Assembly (NCBI RefSeq): GCF_012569925.1
Contig: NZ_CP046204.1
Coordinates: 64,314-128,313, forward strand
Source of the DNA: Enterobacteriaceae endosymbiont of Donacia cinerea
GTDB lineage: Bacteria > Pseudomonadota > Gammaproteobacteria > Enterobacterales > Enterobacteriaceae
Length of the DNA stretch: 64,000 bases
Reading direction: 5' to 3'
The notes under the pieces are model-generated. The model was not told where the DNA came from. It searched no databases and saw nothing but the letters and a program-made list of their open reading frames with translations. Position numbers and translations under genes: made by a program. This document shows positions 49,082 through 58,860 of the stretch, piece after piece. Within the stretch, counting starts at the first letter, position 1. Every line of letters begins with the position of its first letter.

Positions 49082-49672
49082 TTATATATTTAAAAAATTT
49101 TCAATTAATTGAATACCATTAATTCCTGATCTTTCTGGATGAAACTGTACTCCAAAAAAATTTCTTTTTTGAATAACAGAACTAAAAACTTTTTCATAAT
49201 TAGTGGTAGCTATTGTATAATCATTAATATTAATATTATAACTGTGTGAAAAATAAAAATAAGAATTTTGATTAATATTATGAAATAATGGTGATGTTAC
49301 TATATTATTTACTTTATTCCATCCCATATGAGGAATAGGTGTATATTTATTATTCATTAAATTGACAGAATAATTTAAAATACCTAATGTAGAAATTCCA
49401 CCATTTTCTTCGCTATATTTCCCTAAAATTTGCATACCTAAACATATTCCTAAAATATCTGTCTTACAATTTTGAATTAATTTTACTAAATTATCACTTT
49501 TTAATTTTTTTATTATAGAATTTGCAGAACCGACACCTGGTAAAAAAATTTTTTCAGCATTTAAAATTAAATCCTTATTATTTGTAATTTCAGAGTTAAA
49601 TCCTATTTTTTTTATAGTAGATTTTAAAGAACAAAAATTACCACAAGATGTATCTATAATAACAATTTTCAA
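49082..49672 (-). CDS. hisH: Imidazole glycerol phosphate synthase, glutamine amidotransferase subunit
   Basis: HisH supplies ammonia to HisF from glutamine. The triad is complete: Cys in DILGICLGMQ, and His and Glu in VQFHPERSG. The oxyanion strand motif is PGVGSA. The 196 residues match E. coli. Its first four bases overlap the end of hisB, which suggests translational coupling. Confidence 0.98.
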   Translation of the reverse strand: MKIVIIDTSCGNFCSLKSTIKKIGFNSEITNNKDLILNAEKIFLPGVGSANSIIKKLKSDNLVKLIQNCKTDILGICLGMQILGKYSEENGGISTLGILNYSVNLMNNKYTPIPHMGWNKVNNIVTSPLFHNINQNSYFYFSHSYNININDYTIATTNYEKVFSSVIQKRNFFGVQFHPERSGINGIQLIENFLNI

Positions 49673-50736
49673 ATTAAAACTCCTTTTGAACTAGGAATAA
49701 TATTATTTACTATTTTTATAGCTTGTTTTAAAGAACATCCAAATGCTTTAAATAAACTTTCTATTTTATGATGATCATTTTCTCCTGTAACTTTTAAATA
49801 TATATTACATGACATAGAATATGATAAAGAATAAAAAAAATGTTTAATCATTTCTGTACTTAAATCACCAATTTTTTGGTATTTAAATTTTACATGATAT
49901 TGTAAATATGGTCTGCCTGATAAGTCTAATGAGCATTGAGCTAATGATTCATCCATTGGTAATAAAAAACCAAATCTATTAATTCCCTTTTTGTTACCAA
50001 TAGCTTTTGTAAAAGCTTGTCCTAATGATATTGCAATATCTTCTATTGTATGATGATCATCAACATATAAATCTCCTTTACTATAAATATTTAAAATAAA
50101 TCCTCCATGTATTGCTATTTGTTCTAACATATGATTTAAAAAATTAATTCCAGTATTAATATTATTTTTACCTTTTGTATCTAAAAATAATTCAATATGT
50201 ATTGAAGTTTCTTTTGTTAATCTTTTTATTATAGCATATCTTTTTATTGGTGTTAACTTCGTTAAAATATTTAACCAATTACATGTTTTTTTATTATATA
50301 AAATACCATTAATTCCAATATTTTTAGCTAATTCAATATCAGTTAAACGATCTCCTATAACATAACTATTTTTTTTATCTAAATTATTATTTATATATAA
50401 ATTTAATAGTGTTGTATTTGGTTTTCTACAAATACAATTTTCATAAGAAAAATGAGGACAAATAAAAATATTTTCAAATTCTATATTTTGAGATTTAAAA
50501 ACATTAATCATAAAATTATGAGGAATATTAAAAGATTTATAAGGAAAATATTTACTACCTAAACCATCCTGGTTTGTAATTATTACAAATAAATATGAAA
50601 GTTTTTTTAACTCTGATAATGCAATAATAACATATTTTTCAAAAAATAATTTATTGATATCATCAACTTGATAATTATTTTTAGGTTCAGATATTAAAGT
50701 CCCATCTCTATCTATAAAAAGTATTTTTTTTAACAT
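49669..50736 (-). CDS. hisB: Bifunctional histidinol-phosphatase / imidazoleglycerol-phosphate dehydratase
   Basis: HisB carries out steps 7 and 9. The N-terminal HAD phosphatase has FIDRDGTL, TNQDGLG, the zinc loop CPHFSYENCICRKP, and GDRLTDIELA. The C-terminal dehydratase has the manganese-binding DDHHTIED and ENDHHKIES motifs. The 355 residues equal the enterobacterial bifunctional form, which itself marks the lineage as enterobacterial. Confidence 0.98.
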   Translation of the reverse strand: MLKKILFIDRDGTLISEPKNNYQVDDINKLFFEKYVIIALSELKKLSYLFVIITNQDGLGSKYFPYKSFNIPHNFMINVFKSQNIEFENIFICPHFSYENCICRKPNTTLLNLYINNNLDKKNSYVIGDRLTDIELAKNIGINGILYNKKTCNWLNILTKLTPIKRYAIIKRLTKETSIHIELFLDTKGKNNINTGINFLNHMLEQIAIHGGFILNIYSKGDLYVDDHHTIEDIAISLGQAFTKAIGNKKGINRFGFLLPMDESLAQCSLDLSGRPYLQYHVKFKYQKIGDLSTEMIKHFFYSLSYSMSCNIYLKVTGENDHHKIESLFKAFGCSLKQAIKIVNNIIPSSKGVLI

Positions 50737-50764
50737 ATAATAAATTCTTTTTTATAAAATTTTA

Positions 50765-53179
50765 TTAAGATAATTGTTGTAATTCAAAAAATAATTTTTT
50801 GCATTCAAATATTGTTCCTATTGTAATTCTTAAACAATTATTCAAATTTTTTTGATAATTTTGATTTCTTACAATTATTTTTTTTTTATTTAATTTTTTA
50901 AATATAAAATCAGAATTATGAAATTTTACTAAAATAAAATTAGTTGAACTATTGAATACATGTTTTACACAACGACAATTATTTAAATTTTTTATTAACC
51001 ATTTTTTATTATTAATTATTGTTTTTACATTATCTTTCATAATAATTAAATTTTTTGTACTTAAAGCTTGTATAGCTATATCTATAGAAGGCCCAGATAG
51101 TGGATATGGTGCAATAACTTTAAGTAAAGTATTAACAATATATTTATTTGTTAAAATAAAACCACAACGTAATCCTGCTAATGCAAATGCTTTTGATAAA
51201 GTTCTTAGTATAATTAAATTATGATATTTATTTATAAAATAAGTTAAAGTTTGATCTATACAAAACTCAATATATGCTTCATCAATAACAATAATTGCCG
51301 TATTTTTTGTTAATTTTAGTAATTCTATTATATTATTTTGATTTATATAATTACCAGTAGGATTATTTGGATTACAAATATAAATAATTTTAACATTATT
51401 AAGATTTTTTTTAATTTTATCTAAATTTAATTCCCAATTTTTATTACTATTAATAGTTATATATTTTATATCTAATATTTGAGCAGTCACACGATACATA
51501 TCATACGTTGGGGGACAAAATAAAATTTTATCCTTTTTTTGATTACAGAATGTACGCATAATTAAATCAATACCTTCATCTGCTCCTCTTGTAACTAAAA
51601 TGTTTTGAATATTTAAATTTACATATTTACTATATAAAATAATTAATTCTTGAGATTGTGGTTCTGGATATTTATTAAATATTTTTTTATTTAAGGAAAA
51701 ATAAGAAATTATAGGAGATTCATTAGCATTTAATGCAATTAAATTATTATTAGTATTATCTCCTTTATATAATAATCTTGCAGATTTATATGGAATTAAA
51801 TTAATAATATTTTTTTTAATTATTTTATTAATAGTGTTTATTTTTTTATTTTTTTCTTTATTTAAATAATTTTCATTAATATATTTTTTTCTTATTGTAA
51901 CAGAATTACTATGACCTAATAAATTTTCTTTTTTTGCCATAATTTCTACTGTATTAGAAATATTTAGTAATCCTTGTTTAGTTAATCTTTGTACAGACAT
52001 TCTTTTTTGAAAATCTGAAATTCCTAGACATGAATAAGTTGAAGCATAACCATAAGTAGGTAAAACATGATTAGTTCCTGAAGCATAATCTCCAACTGAT
52101 TCTGGAGTCCAATTACCTAAAAAAATTGATCCTGCATTAATAATTTTAGGTAAAATTTTTTCATAATTACGACATTGGATAATAAGATGTTCAGGAGCAT
52201 ATTTATTTATTATTTTTATACATTCTTCTATATTTTTTGTTATTATAATATAACTCTTATTAAGAGATCTTTGTGCTATATGTTTTTTAGGTAATTTTTC
52301 TAATTGTTTAAAAAGCTTATTTCTAACTAATTTTGCTACTTCCTCTTCAATAGTAATTAAAAATACCTGTGAATCTATTCCATGTTCTGCTTGTGATAAT
52401 AAATCAGCTACAATAAAATTGTAATTTGCTGATTTATCAGCTAAAATCATTAATTCTGATGGACCTGCTGGCATATCTATAGAGATATTTTTATATATTT
52501 TATTTTGATTACTTACTTGTCTTTTAGCTTCTGTAACAAAAACATTTCCTGGGCCAAAAATTTTATCTACTCTATTAATAGATTCTGTACCAAAAGCCAT
52601 TGCTGCTATAGCATGAGCCCCTCCTACTTGGAAAATATTTTTTATATTACATAAATATGCAGAAAATAAAATTTCATTAGATATTGGAGGAGGAGAACAT
52701 AATATAATATTAGGACATAATGCTAATTTAGCCGGAATTCCTAACATTAATACAGTAGAAAATAATGAAGATGTACCTCCAGGAATATAAAATCCTATTT
52801 TAGATATAGGACGATAAATTTGTTTACAAAATACTCCAGGTATAATCTCAATAATTTTATTTTTTAATATTTGATATTTGTGAAATTTATATATATTATT
52901 ATACGCATTTTTTATAGCATTTTTAATTTTTTTATCTATATAAATTTTTGAATTATATATTTTTTTTTCATTGATTTTTAAATTATTAACTTTAATTTTA
53001 TCAAATAAAAAATTATATTTTTTTAATGCATCATCTCCTTTATTTTTTACTTGATCTAAAATATCAGTTACATTATTTTTAATTTTTTTATCTATTAAAA
53101 ATATTGGTCTAGATAATATATTTTTTTTTTGTTCTTTATTATAATTATGCCAATAAATTAAATTATTCATAATTTTCAT
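50765..53179 (-). CDS. hisD-hisC: Fused histidinol dehydrogenase - histidinol-phosphate aminotransferase
   Basis: One uninterrupted 804-codon frame encodes two enzymes. Residues 1 to about 431 are HisD (steps 10 and 11): IGFYIPGGTSSLFSTVLML, SQAEHG (zinc site), and YAPEHL with the catalytic Glu-His. Residues from about 458 are HisC (step 8): NANESP, CNPNNPTGN, DEAYIEF, and the PLP lysine in TLSKAFALAGLRCG. Between them, about residues 432-457, is a Lys/Asn/Ile linker with no stop and no internal ATG. In E. coli these are separate genes. Two A7 tracts in the linker are the likely site where the hisD stop was lost. hisG ends 5 bp upstream. Confidence 0.92.
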   Translation of the reverse strand: MKIMNNLIYWHNYNKEQKKNILSRPIFLIDKKIKNNVTDILDQVKNKGDDALKKYNFLFDKIKVNNLKINEKKIYNSKIYIDKKIKNAIKNAYNNIYKFHKYQILKNKIIEIIPGVFCKQIYRPISKIGFYIPGGTSSLFSTVLMLGIPAKLALCPNIILCSPPPISNEILFSAYLCNIKNIFQVGGAHAIAAMAFGTESINRVDKIFGPGNVFVTEAKRQVSNQNKIYKNISIDMPAGPSELMILADKSANYNFIVADLLSQAEHGIDSQVFLITIEEEVAKLVRNKLFKQLEKLPKKHIAQRSLNKSYIIITKNIEECIKIINKYAPEHLIIQCRNYEKILPKIINAGSIFLGNWTPESVGDYASGTNHVLPTYGYASTYSCLGISDFQKRMSVQRLTKQGLLNISNTVEIMAKKENLLGHSNSVTIRKKYINENYLNKEKNKKINTINKIIKKNIINLIPYKSARLLYKGDNTNNNLIALNANESPIISYFSLNKKIFNKYPEPQSQELIILYSKYVNLNIQNILVTRGADEGIDLIMRTFCNQKKDKILFCPPTYDMYRVTAQILDIKYITINSNKNWELNLDKIKKNLNNVKIIYICNPNNPTGNYINQNNIIELLKLTKNTAIIVIDEAYIEFCIDQTLTYFINKYHNLIILRTLSKAFALAGLRCGFILTNKYIVNTLLKVIAPYPLSGPSIDIAIQALSTKNLIIMKDNVKTIINNKKWLIKNLNNCRCVKHVFNSSTNFILVKFHNSDFIFKKLNKKKIIVRNQNYQKNLNNCLRITIGTIFECKKLFFELQQLS

Positions 53180-53184
53180 TTTAA

Positions 53185-54084
53185 TTACTCCATTATTTTT
53201 TCAATAGGTAAAACTAAAATAGAACTTGCTCCTAATAATTTTAGTTTTTCCATTTTTTCTAAAAATAGTGTTTCATTACACACCATGTGTATGGCTACTT
53301 TTTTAGTTTCACCTACTAATGGTAAAATAGTAGGACTTTGTACATATGGTAGTAAAGACATAACCGTTTTTAATTTTTTATTAGGGATATGTAACATTAT
53401 ATATTTAGATTCTCTAGCTTTAATAACTTCTTTAATTTTTGTTAATAATTTATTTATTAATTGTTGTTTAAAATTTGTTATTTTATCATAACGTTGTATT
53501 AAACATGCTTGTGAAGTATATATAATTTCTACTTCTTTAATTCCATGTGCTTCTAAAGTTGCTCCTGTGGATACTAAATCACAAATAGCATCTGATAAAC
53601 CTAATCTAGGTGCCAATTCTACTGAACCATTTAACATACAAGATTTAAATGTAATATGATGTTGATCAAGATATTTTTTTAATAAATTAGGATAAGAAGT
53701 TGCAATACAAGTATTTTGTAAAGATTGTAGACCTGTATAATTTTTATTAATAGGTATTGCTATAGATAATCTACATATACCAAAATTTAATTTTCTTAAT
53801 GTTAAATAATTTGCATTATCTCCTCTTGATAACCTATTTAAAACTTCTTCTTCTAAAACATTTTTACCAATTATTCCTAAATCAACTACACCTTCCATAA
53901 TTAATCCGGGTATATCATCATCACGTACTTTTAAGATATCAATCGGCATATTCTCTGCAAAAGCTATTAACTTTTGTTGTTGTAAATTGATTTTAAGACC
54001 ACAACTCTTTAAGAGTTTACTAGATTCTTTGCTTAAACGACCAGATTTTTGCATAGCTATGCGTAAACGATTGTTATCTAGCAT
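53185..54084 (-). CDS. hisG: ATP phosphoribosyltransferase
   Basis: HisG condenses ATP and PRPP, the committed and normally feedback-inhibited step. The 299 residues equal the long-form enzyme of E. coli, including the C-terminal ACT-like regulatory domain (from about 225). [18 protein letters not shown] and the PRPP-site region [14 protein letters not shown] are clear. GGAT before ATG is the Shine-Dalgarno. It is first in the his operon; no His-rich leader peptide was found upstream. Confidence 0.98.
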   Translation of the reverse strand: MLDNNRLRIAMQKSGRLSKESSKLLKSCGLKINLQQQKLIAFAENMPIDILKVRDDDIPGLIMEGVVDLGIIGKNVLEEEVLNRLSRGDNANYLTLRKLNFGICRLSIAIPINKNYTGLQSLQNTCIATSYPNLLKKYLDQHHITFKSCMLNGSVELAPRLGLSDAICDLVSTGATLEAHGIKEVEIIYTSQACLIQRYDKITNFKQQLINKLLTKIKEVIKARESKYIMLHIPNKKLKTVMSLLPYVQSPTILPLVGETKKVAIHMVCNETLFLEKMEKLKLLGASSILVLPIEKIME

Positions 54085-54214
54085 ACTTTTATCCTTTTTT
54101 TATTTTCAAACATTAATTTTTTTTTAAAAATTAATTAGTTTATTTAAACTTAAATAAGTTATAAAAAAATAACAACTATTTTTATTAACAAATTTTATTT
54201 AAAATAAAAAATAT

Positions 54215-54679
54215 TTATTTTTTTATATATCCAAAATCTTCATTTAAAGGATTTTTGGCTGAAATACGAGCTAATTTATCACATTTATTATTCATTTTAT
54301 TATATGAATGACTCTTAATCCATTTCCAATAAATATTATGATTAGATAACAATAATTCTAATCTTTTCCATAAATCAATATTTTTAACTTTTTTTTTATT
54401 ATTACGTAACCAATTACATTTTTTCCAATTTTGTAACCATATTGTAATTCCTTTTTTTAAATATTTACTATCAGTAAATATATAAATATTACAATTTTCT
54501 TTTAATGATTCTAATGCAATAATAGAAGCCATTAATTCCATTCTATTATTAGTAGTTAAAAAAAAACTTTTAGTCAAAATTTTTTCATATTTATGATATT
54601 GTAATATAGCAGCACAACCTCCAGGACCAGGATTATATATACAAGAACCATCAGTAAAAATATTTATATTTTTATACAT
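54215..54679 (-). CDS. rnhA: Ribonuclease HI
   Basis: RNase HI cleaves RNA in RNA-DNA hybrids. All active-site residues fall at E. coli numbers: D10, E48, D70, H124 and D134 (FTDGSC, NNRMELM, FTDSKYL, KSHSYN, KCDKLA). The 154 residues equal E. coli (155). It is divergent from dnaQ by 38 bp, exactly the E. coli arrangement, and lies 130 bp upstream of hisG on the same strand. Confidence 0.97.
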   Translation of the reverse strand: MYKNINIFTDGSCIYNPGPGGCAAILQYHKYEKILTKSFFLTTNNRMELMASIIALESLKENCNIYIFTDSKYLKKGITIWLQNWKKCNWLRNNKKKVKNIDLWKRLELLLSNHNIYWKWIKSHSYNKMNNKCDKLARISAKNPLNEDFGYIKK

Positions 54680-54717
54680 ATTATTTTAATAAAACTTATA
54701 TTATTTACATAACAAAT

Positions 54718-55449
54718 ATGAAAAAAATTAATATACGTCAAGTAGTTTTAGATACAGAAACAACAGGAATGAATTTATCATATCCCTACTATATAGGACA
54801 TCGTATTATAGAAATAGGAATAATAGAAATTATTAATCGTAATATTACTAAAAATTATTTTCACACATATATTAATCCACAAAAAATTATAAGTAAAGAA
54901 GCATTTAATATCCACGGTATTTCTAATAAATTTTTATATAAAAAACCTATTTTTTCTGATATTTTTAATAATTTTCTTAATTTTATAAAAGATTCTGAAC
55001 TTATTATTCATAATGCTCAATTTGATATTAGTTTTTTAAATTATGAATTATCATTGTTAAAAAAAAAATTACCTAAAATTGAAAATATTTGTAAAGTAAG
55101 AGATACATTAAAAATGGCTAGAAATCTGTTTCCTGGAAAAAGAAATTCATTAAATTCTTTATGTTCTAGATTTAATATTAACATAAATAAACGTAATTTA
55201 CATGGAGCTTTATTAGATGCAAAATTATTAGCAAAAGTTTTTTTATTTATGACTACAAAACAAAATTCTTTTAAATTAGATTTTCTAAAAGAAAAAAATA
55301 ATAACTTTAATAATAAGTTAGAATTTCTATGTAAAAAATCGATAAAAAAAAAATTATTAATTGTAAAAGCTTCTAAAGAAGAATTAAAATTACATAAATT
55401 AAAATTAAAATTAATTAAAAATACATGTGGTTTTAATTTATGGAAATAA
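54718..55449 (+). CDS. dnaQ: DNA polymerase III, epsilon subunit (proofreading exonuclease)
   Basis: Epsilon provides 3'-5' proofreading in the replicase. The DEDDh residues are at E. coli positions: D12, E14 (LDTETTG), D103 (HNAQFD), H162 and D167 (HGALLDAK). The 243 residues equal E. coli. The C-terminal alpha-binding part is Lys-rich, but the last residues remain. tRNA-Asp follows 65 bp downstream, as aspV does in E. coli. Replication proofreading is thus kept while tRNA-synthetase editing is eroding. Confidence 0.97.
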   Translation: MKKINIRQVVLDTETTGMNLSYPYYIGHRIIEIGIIEIINRNITKNYFHTYINPQKIISKEAFNIHGISNKFLYKKPIFSDIFNNFLNFIKDSELIIHNAQFDISFLNYELSLLKKKLPKIENICKVRDTLKMARNLFPGKRNSLNSLCSRFNININKRNLHGALLDAKLLAKVFLFMTTKQNSFKLDFLKEKNNNFNNKLEFLCKKSIKKKLLIVKASKEELKLHKLKLKLIKNTCGFNLWK

Positions 55450-55514
55450 TAAAAAAACATAAAAAAATATTGACGATTAACAATATGATATATATGATAA
55501 TATTTATTATCATG

Positions 55515-55587
55515 GTGCGATAGTTCAGTTGGTTAGAATACCGGCTTGTCACGCCGGGGGTCACGGGTTCAAGTCCCGTTCGCACCG
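55515..55587 (+). tRNA. aspV: tRNA-Asp (GUC)
   Basis: Acceptor GGTGCGA pairs with TCGCACC with discriminator G. The anticodon loop is TTGTCAC with anticodon GTC, and the T-arm is CGGG-TTCAAGT-CCCG. It is the most GC-rich stretch nearby. The position downstream of dnaQ equals aspV of E. coli. CCA is not encoded. Confidence 0.97.
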
Positions 55588-55625
55588 TATTATTATTTGT
55601 TTTAGAAAAAATTAATATAACAATA

Positions 55626-56459
55626 TTAATCATTGTTAATCCATAATACACATGATTTTTTATATAATTCTAAATTATTTTTTAAAATATTAATTAAATC
55701 TGAACAAATTTCTTTTTTATTTATAAAATCATTAATCCAAAAAAAAATAGTAAAATTAATAGAATTATTAGTTATCTCATCTAAAATAACATTAACAATT
55801 GAATTTTTTATTATTTTATCATTTACTGAAACAGTATCTAATAAAATTTTTTTTATTATATTTATATCTTTTTGTATTAAATTTCTTGCAATACCTAAAG
55901 TAATTTTATTACGATACTCATTAGATTTAGAAAAATTTATTATATTTTCAGTGAGTATTTTCCCATTAGGAACAGATATAATACTTCCATTAAATGTTTT
56001 AAAAAGAGTACAAAAAATTTCAACATTAGTAATTTTACCAGTTACATTACCAATGTTAATATAATCTCCTACTTTAAAAATACGAAAAGTAATAATTAAT
56101 AATCCTGATGCTAAATTTGCTAGAGCACTTTGCCATGCTAAACCAATTACTAATCCTATAGTCCCAAATGCAGCAAAAATTGAGGATGTTTTTAATCCTA
56201 TACTACTTAATGCACTAACAATAACAAATACAGTTAAACTATATTTAAAAATATTTGTAAGAAATCCAGTTGTAATAGGATCTATATTTCTAATAGTAAA
56301 AACATTTCTTATTGTTTTAGTAACAATTTTAACTCCCCATAATCCAAAAAATAGAATCATACCAGCTAAAATAAAATGTTCACATTGATATAAAATAAAA
56401 ATTTTATTTTGAAAGATAGAAGATATTATAAAATCTAATACACTAGTAAATTTATTCAT
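55626..56459 (-). CDS. mscS: Small-conductance mechanosensitive channel
   Basis: MscS opens on membrane tension to release solutes in hypo-osmotic shock. Three membrane segments span about residues 20-135. The pore helix TM3 keeps the Gly/Ala pattern GLVIGLAWQSALANLASG, followed by IFKVGDYI and the cytoplasmic beta domain (VEIFCTLFKTFNGSIISVPNGKI). 277 residues against 286. It precedes fbaA-pgk in the E. coli order pgk-fbaA-mscS. Confidence 0.95.
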   Translation of the reverse strand: MNKFTSVLDFIISSIFQNKIFILYQCEHFILAGMILFFGLWGVKIVTKTIRNVFTIRNIDPITTGFLTNIFKYSLTVFVIVSALSSIGLKTSSIFAAFGTIGLVIGLAWQSALANLASGLLIITFRIFKVGDYINIGNVTGKITNVEIFCTLFKTFNGSIISVPNGKILTENIINFSKSNEYRNKITLGIARNLIQKDINIIKKILLDTVSVNDKIIKNSIVNVILDEITNNSINFTIFFWINDFINKKEICSDLINILKNNLELYKKSCVLWINND

Positions 56460-56517
56460 ATTATATAATCCATTTTATGAAATAATTCGTATTTTTTTTA
56501 TAATTAAAATAATTTTT

Positions 56518-57597
56518 TTATAAAATATTAATTGCATTTAGTTCTTTAAATGTTTTTTCTAATCGTTTTTGCATAGAAATTTGCGATGCTCTAATCCATG
56601 ATCTAGGATCATAATATTTTTTATTTGGTTTATTCAAACCTTCTGGATTTCCAAGTTGTTTTTGTAAATATTTTTTATATTTTTTATAAAAATTTAATAC
56701 ACCTTTCCATGTAGCCCACTGTGTATCTGTATCAATATTCATTTTAACAACACCATAATTTATAGAATCTTTAATTTCTAATAATGAAGATCCAGAACCA
56801 CCATGAAATACAAAATTTATAGAATTATTAGGTATATTATGTTTTTTACTAATAAATTTTTGTGAATCTTTTAAAATTTCAGGTAATAATTGTACATTTC
56901 CTTTTTGATATACTCCATGCACGTTTCCAAAAGAAGCTGCAATAATAAATTGAGAACTAATTAGTTTTAATTTTTCATAAGCATAATTTATATCATAGGG
57001 ATCTGTATATAATGACTTTTTATTTATATTACTATTATCAATACCATCTTCTTCTCCACCTGTACATCCTAATTCTATTTCTAATGTCATTTGCATTTTT
57101 GACATTCTTTTTAAATAACGACTACATATTTTAATATTATTTTTAATAGATTCTCTAGATAAATCTATCATATGAGATGAAAATAAAGATTTTTTATGTG
57201 TTAAATAATATTTTTCACTTTCATTTAGTAAATTATCAATCCAAGATAATTTATCTTTTGGGCAGTGATCAGTATGTAAAATAACCGGAATACCATAATA
57301 TTTAGCAATATTATGAACATGTTTAGCACCAGATATAGCTCCAATTATTGAAGCTAATTTTGGATTTTTTTCTTGTAATCCTTTACCTGCAATAAAAGAA
57401 GATCCTGAGTTAGAAAATTGAATAATTACAGCAGATTTTAATTTTGCTGCAGTTTCTAAAACTATATTAATAGAATCAGTACCTATACAATTAATAGCCG
57501 GTAAGGCAAATTTATTTTCTTTTGCTATTCTAAATATTGTTTGTACGTCATGACCAACAACAACGCCTGGTTTTATAAAATTTAAAATTTTAGACAT
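56518..57597 (-). CDS. fbaA: Fructose-bisphosphate aldolase, class II
   Basis: FbaA cleaves fructose-1,6-bisphosphate. Zinc ligands and active-site motifs are present: VILHTDHCPKD, ELGCTGGEEDG, FGNVHGVY, and FHGGSGSS. The 359 residues equal E. coli FbaA. It lies between pgk and mscS on the minus strand, the same order as in E. coli. Confidence 0.98.
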   Translation of the reverse strand: MSKILNFIKPGVVVGHDVQTIFRIAKENKFALPAINCIGTDSINIVLETAAKLKSAVIIQFSNSGSSFIAGKGLQEKNPKLASIIGAISGAKHVHNIAKYYGIPVILHTDHCPKDKLSWIDNLLNESEKYYLTHKKSLFSSHMIDLSRESIKNNIKICSRYLKRMSKMQMTLEIELGCTGGEEDGIDNSNINKKSLYTDPYDINYAYEKLKLISSQFIIAASFGNVHGVYQKGNVQLLPEILKDSQKFISKKHNIPNNSINFVFHGGSGSSLLEIKDSINYGVVKMNIDTDTQWATWKGVLNFYKKYKKYLQKQLGNPEGLNKPNKKYYDPRSWIRASQISMQKRLEKTFKELNAINIL

Positions 57598-57671
57598 AAT
57601 ATATAATTTACATACCTTATTAAAATTTTTTTTTGTTAATATTTTTATTATTTTAATTTTTAAATAAAATA

Positions 57672-58826
57672 TTATGAAATATTTTCTAACATAGATATAA
57701 CAGGTAATGAATTTCCTTCTATATATTTTAAAAAAGATCCTCCACCTGTAGAAATATATGAAATTTTATTAAAAGAATTAAATAATTCTATTGCAGCTAA
57801 AGTATCTCCACCTCCTACAATAGAAAAAGCATTACTATGTGTAATAGCTTTAATTATCATTTCAGTTCCTTTTCTAAATTTTTTAAATTCAAAAACTCCA
57901 ATAGGTCCATTCCATAATATGGTTTTAGCTTTTTTTAACTCATATTTTATTACATTTATAGTTTTATTACCTATATCAAGAATTCTTTCATTTTTTAAAA
58001 TATTATGAATATCTTTATTTTTTATTAAAGAATTATTAGTAATAGATGTACTAACTATACAATCAGTAGGTATAATTATATTTTTATATTTTTTAATTAT
58101 TTCTTGAGCTAGTAAAATTGCATTAGGTTCATATAATGAATTTCCGATATTATTATTTAATGATAATAATGTATTTGCTATACCTCCACCTACAATAACT
58201 TTGTTTGATAATTTAGCTAATTTTTTTAAAATATTAAATTTAGTTGAAATTTTAGATCCTCCTATAATAGAAATTATAGGTTTTTCAGGATTTTTTAAAA
58301 ACTTATTTAAATTTTTTATTTCATTTATTAATAATAATCCCGCACAAGATTTTTTAGCAAAATTAATAATACCATATGTAGATGAATGAATACGATGTGA
58401 AGTTGCAAAAGCATCCATTACAAATATATCACATAAAGATGCATATTGTTTAGATAATTTTTCGTTATTATTTTTTTCACCAATATTAAAACGAACATTT
58501 TCTAAAAGAATAATTTCATCTTTTTTAAAATTACATACATTTAAATAATTTCTCTGTAAAACAACTTTGTGATTTAAAATTTTTTCTAAATATATAGCAA
58601 TTTTTTTTAAAGAAAATAATTTATCATATTTTCCTTCAATAGGTCTTCCTAAATGAGAAGCTATAATAATTTTAGATTTTTTTTCTAAAGCATATTGTAT
58701 AGTAGGTAATGATAATTTAATTCTAATATCAGAAGTAATATTACCCTTTATATCTAAAGGTACATTTAAATCAGATCTAATTAATAAAATTTTATTTTTA
58801 ATATCTAAATCTAAAATACTTAACAT
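57672..58826 (-). CDS. pgk: Phosphoglycerate kinase
   Basis: Pgk makes ATP from 1,3-bisphosphoglycerate. N-terminal substrate residues are in LIRSDLNVPLD, SHLGRP and MDAFATSHR. The C-terminal nucleotide domain has IIGGSKISTK, WNGPIGVFEF and GGGDTLAA. The 384 residues match E. coli (387). epd, which separates pgk from tktA in E. coli, has been lost. Confidence 0.98.
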   Translation of the reverse strand: MLSILDLDIKNKILLIRSDLNVPLDIKGNITSDIRIKLSLPTIQYALEKKSKIIIASHLGRPIEGKYDKLFSLKKIAIYLEKILNHKVVLQRNYLNVCNFKKDEIILLENVRFNIGEKNNNEKLSKQYASLCDIFVMDAFATSHRIHSSTYGIINFAKKSCAGLLLINEIKNLNKFLKNPEKPIISIIGGSKISTKFNILKKLAKLSNKVIVGGGIANTLLSLNNNIGNSLYEPNAILLAQEIIKKYKNIIIPTDCIVSTSITNNSLIKNKDIHNILKNERILDIGNKTINVIKYELKKAKTILWNGPIGVFEFKKFRKGTEMIIKAITHSNAFSIVGGGDTLAAIELFNSFNKISYISTGGGSFLKYIEGNSLPVISMLENIS

Positions 58827-58860
58827 AAATAATTAATCCTATTTAATATAATTAAAATCA

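Noticed and set aside
55041..55460. 139-codon minus-strand ORF inside dnaQ
   Set aside because: Antisense shadow of an intact, fully conserved dnaQ.
55433..55651. Minus-strand ORF over tRNA-Asp (with segment RTGLEPVTPG)
   Set aside because: The peptide comes from the antisense of the tRNA cloverleaf, a well-known false ORF.
55633..56064. 143-codon plus-strand ORF inside mscS
   Set aside because: Antisense of the MscS cytoplasmic domain; hydrophobic only because A/T-rich antisense codes for Ile/Leu/Phe.
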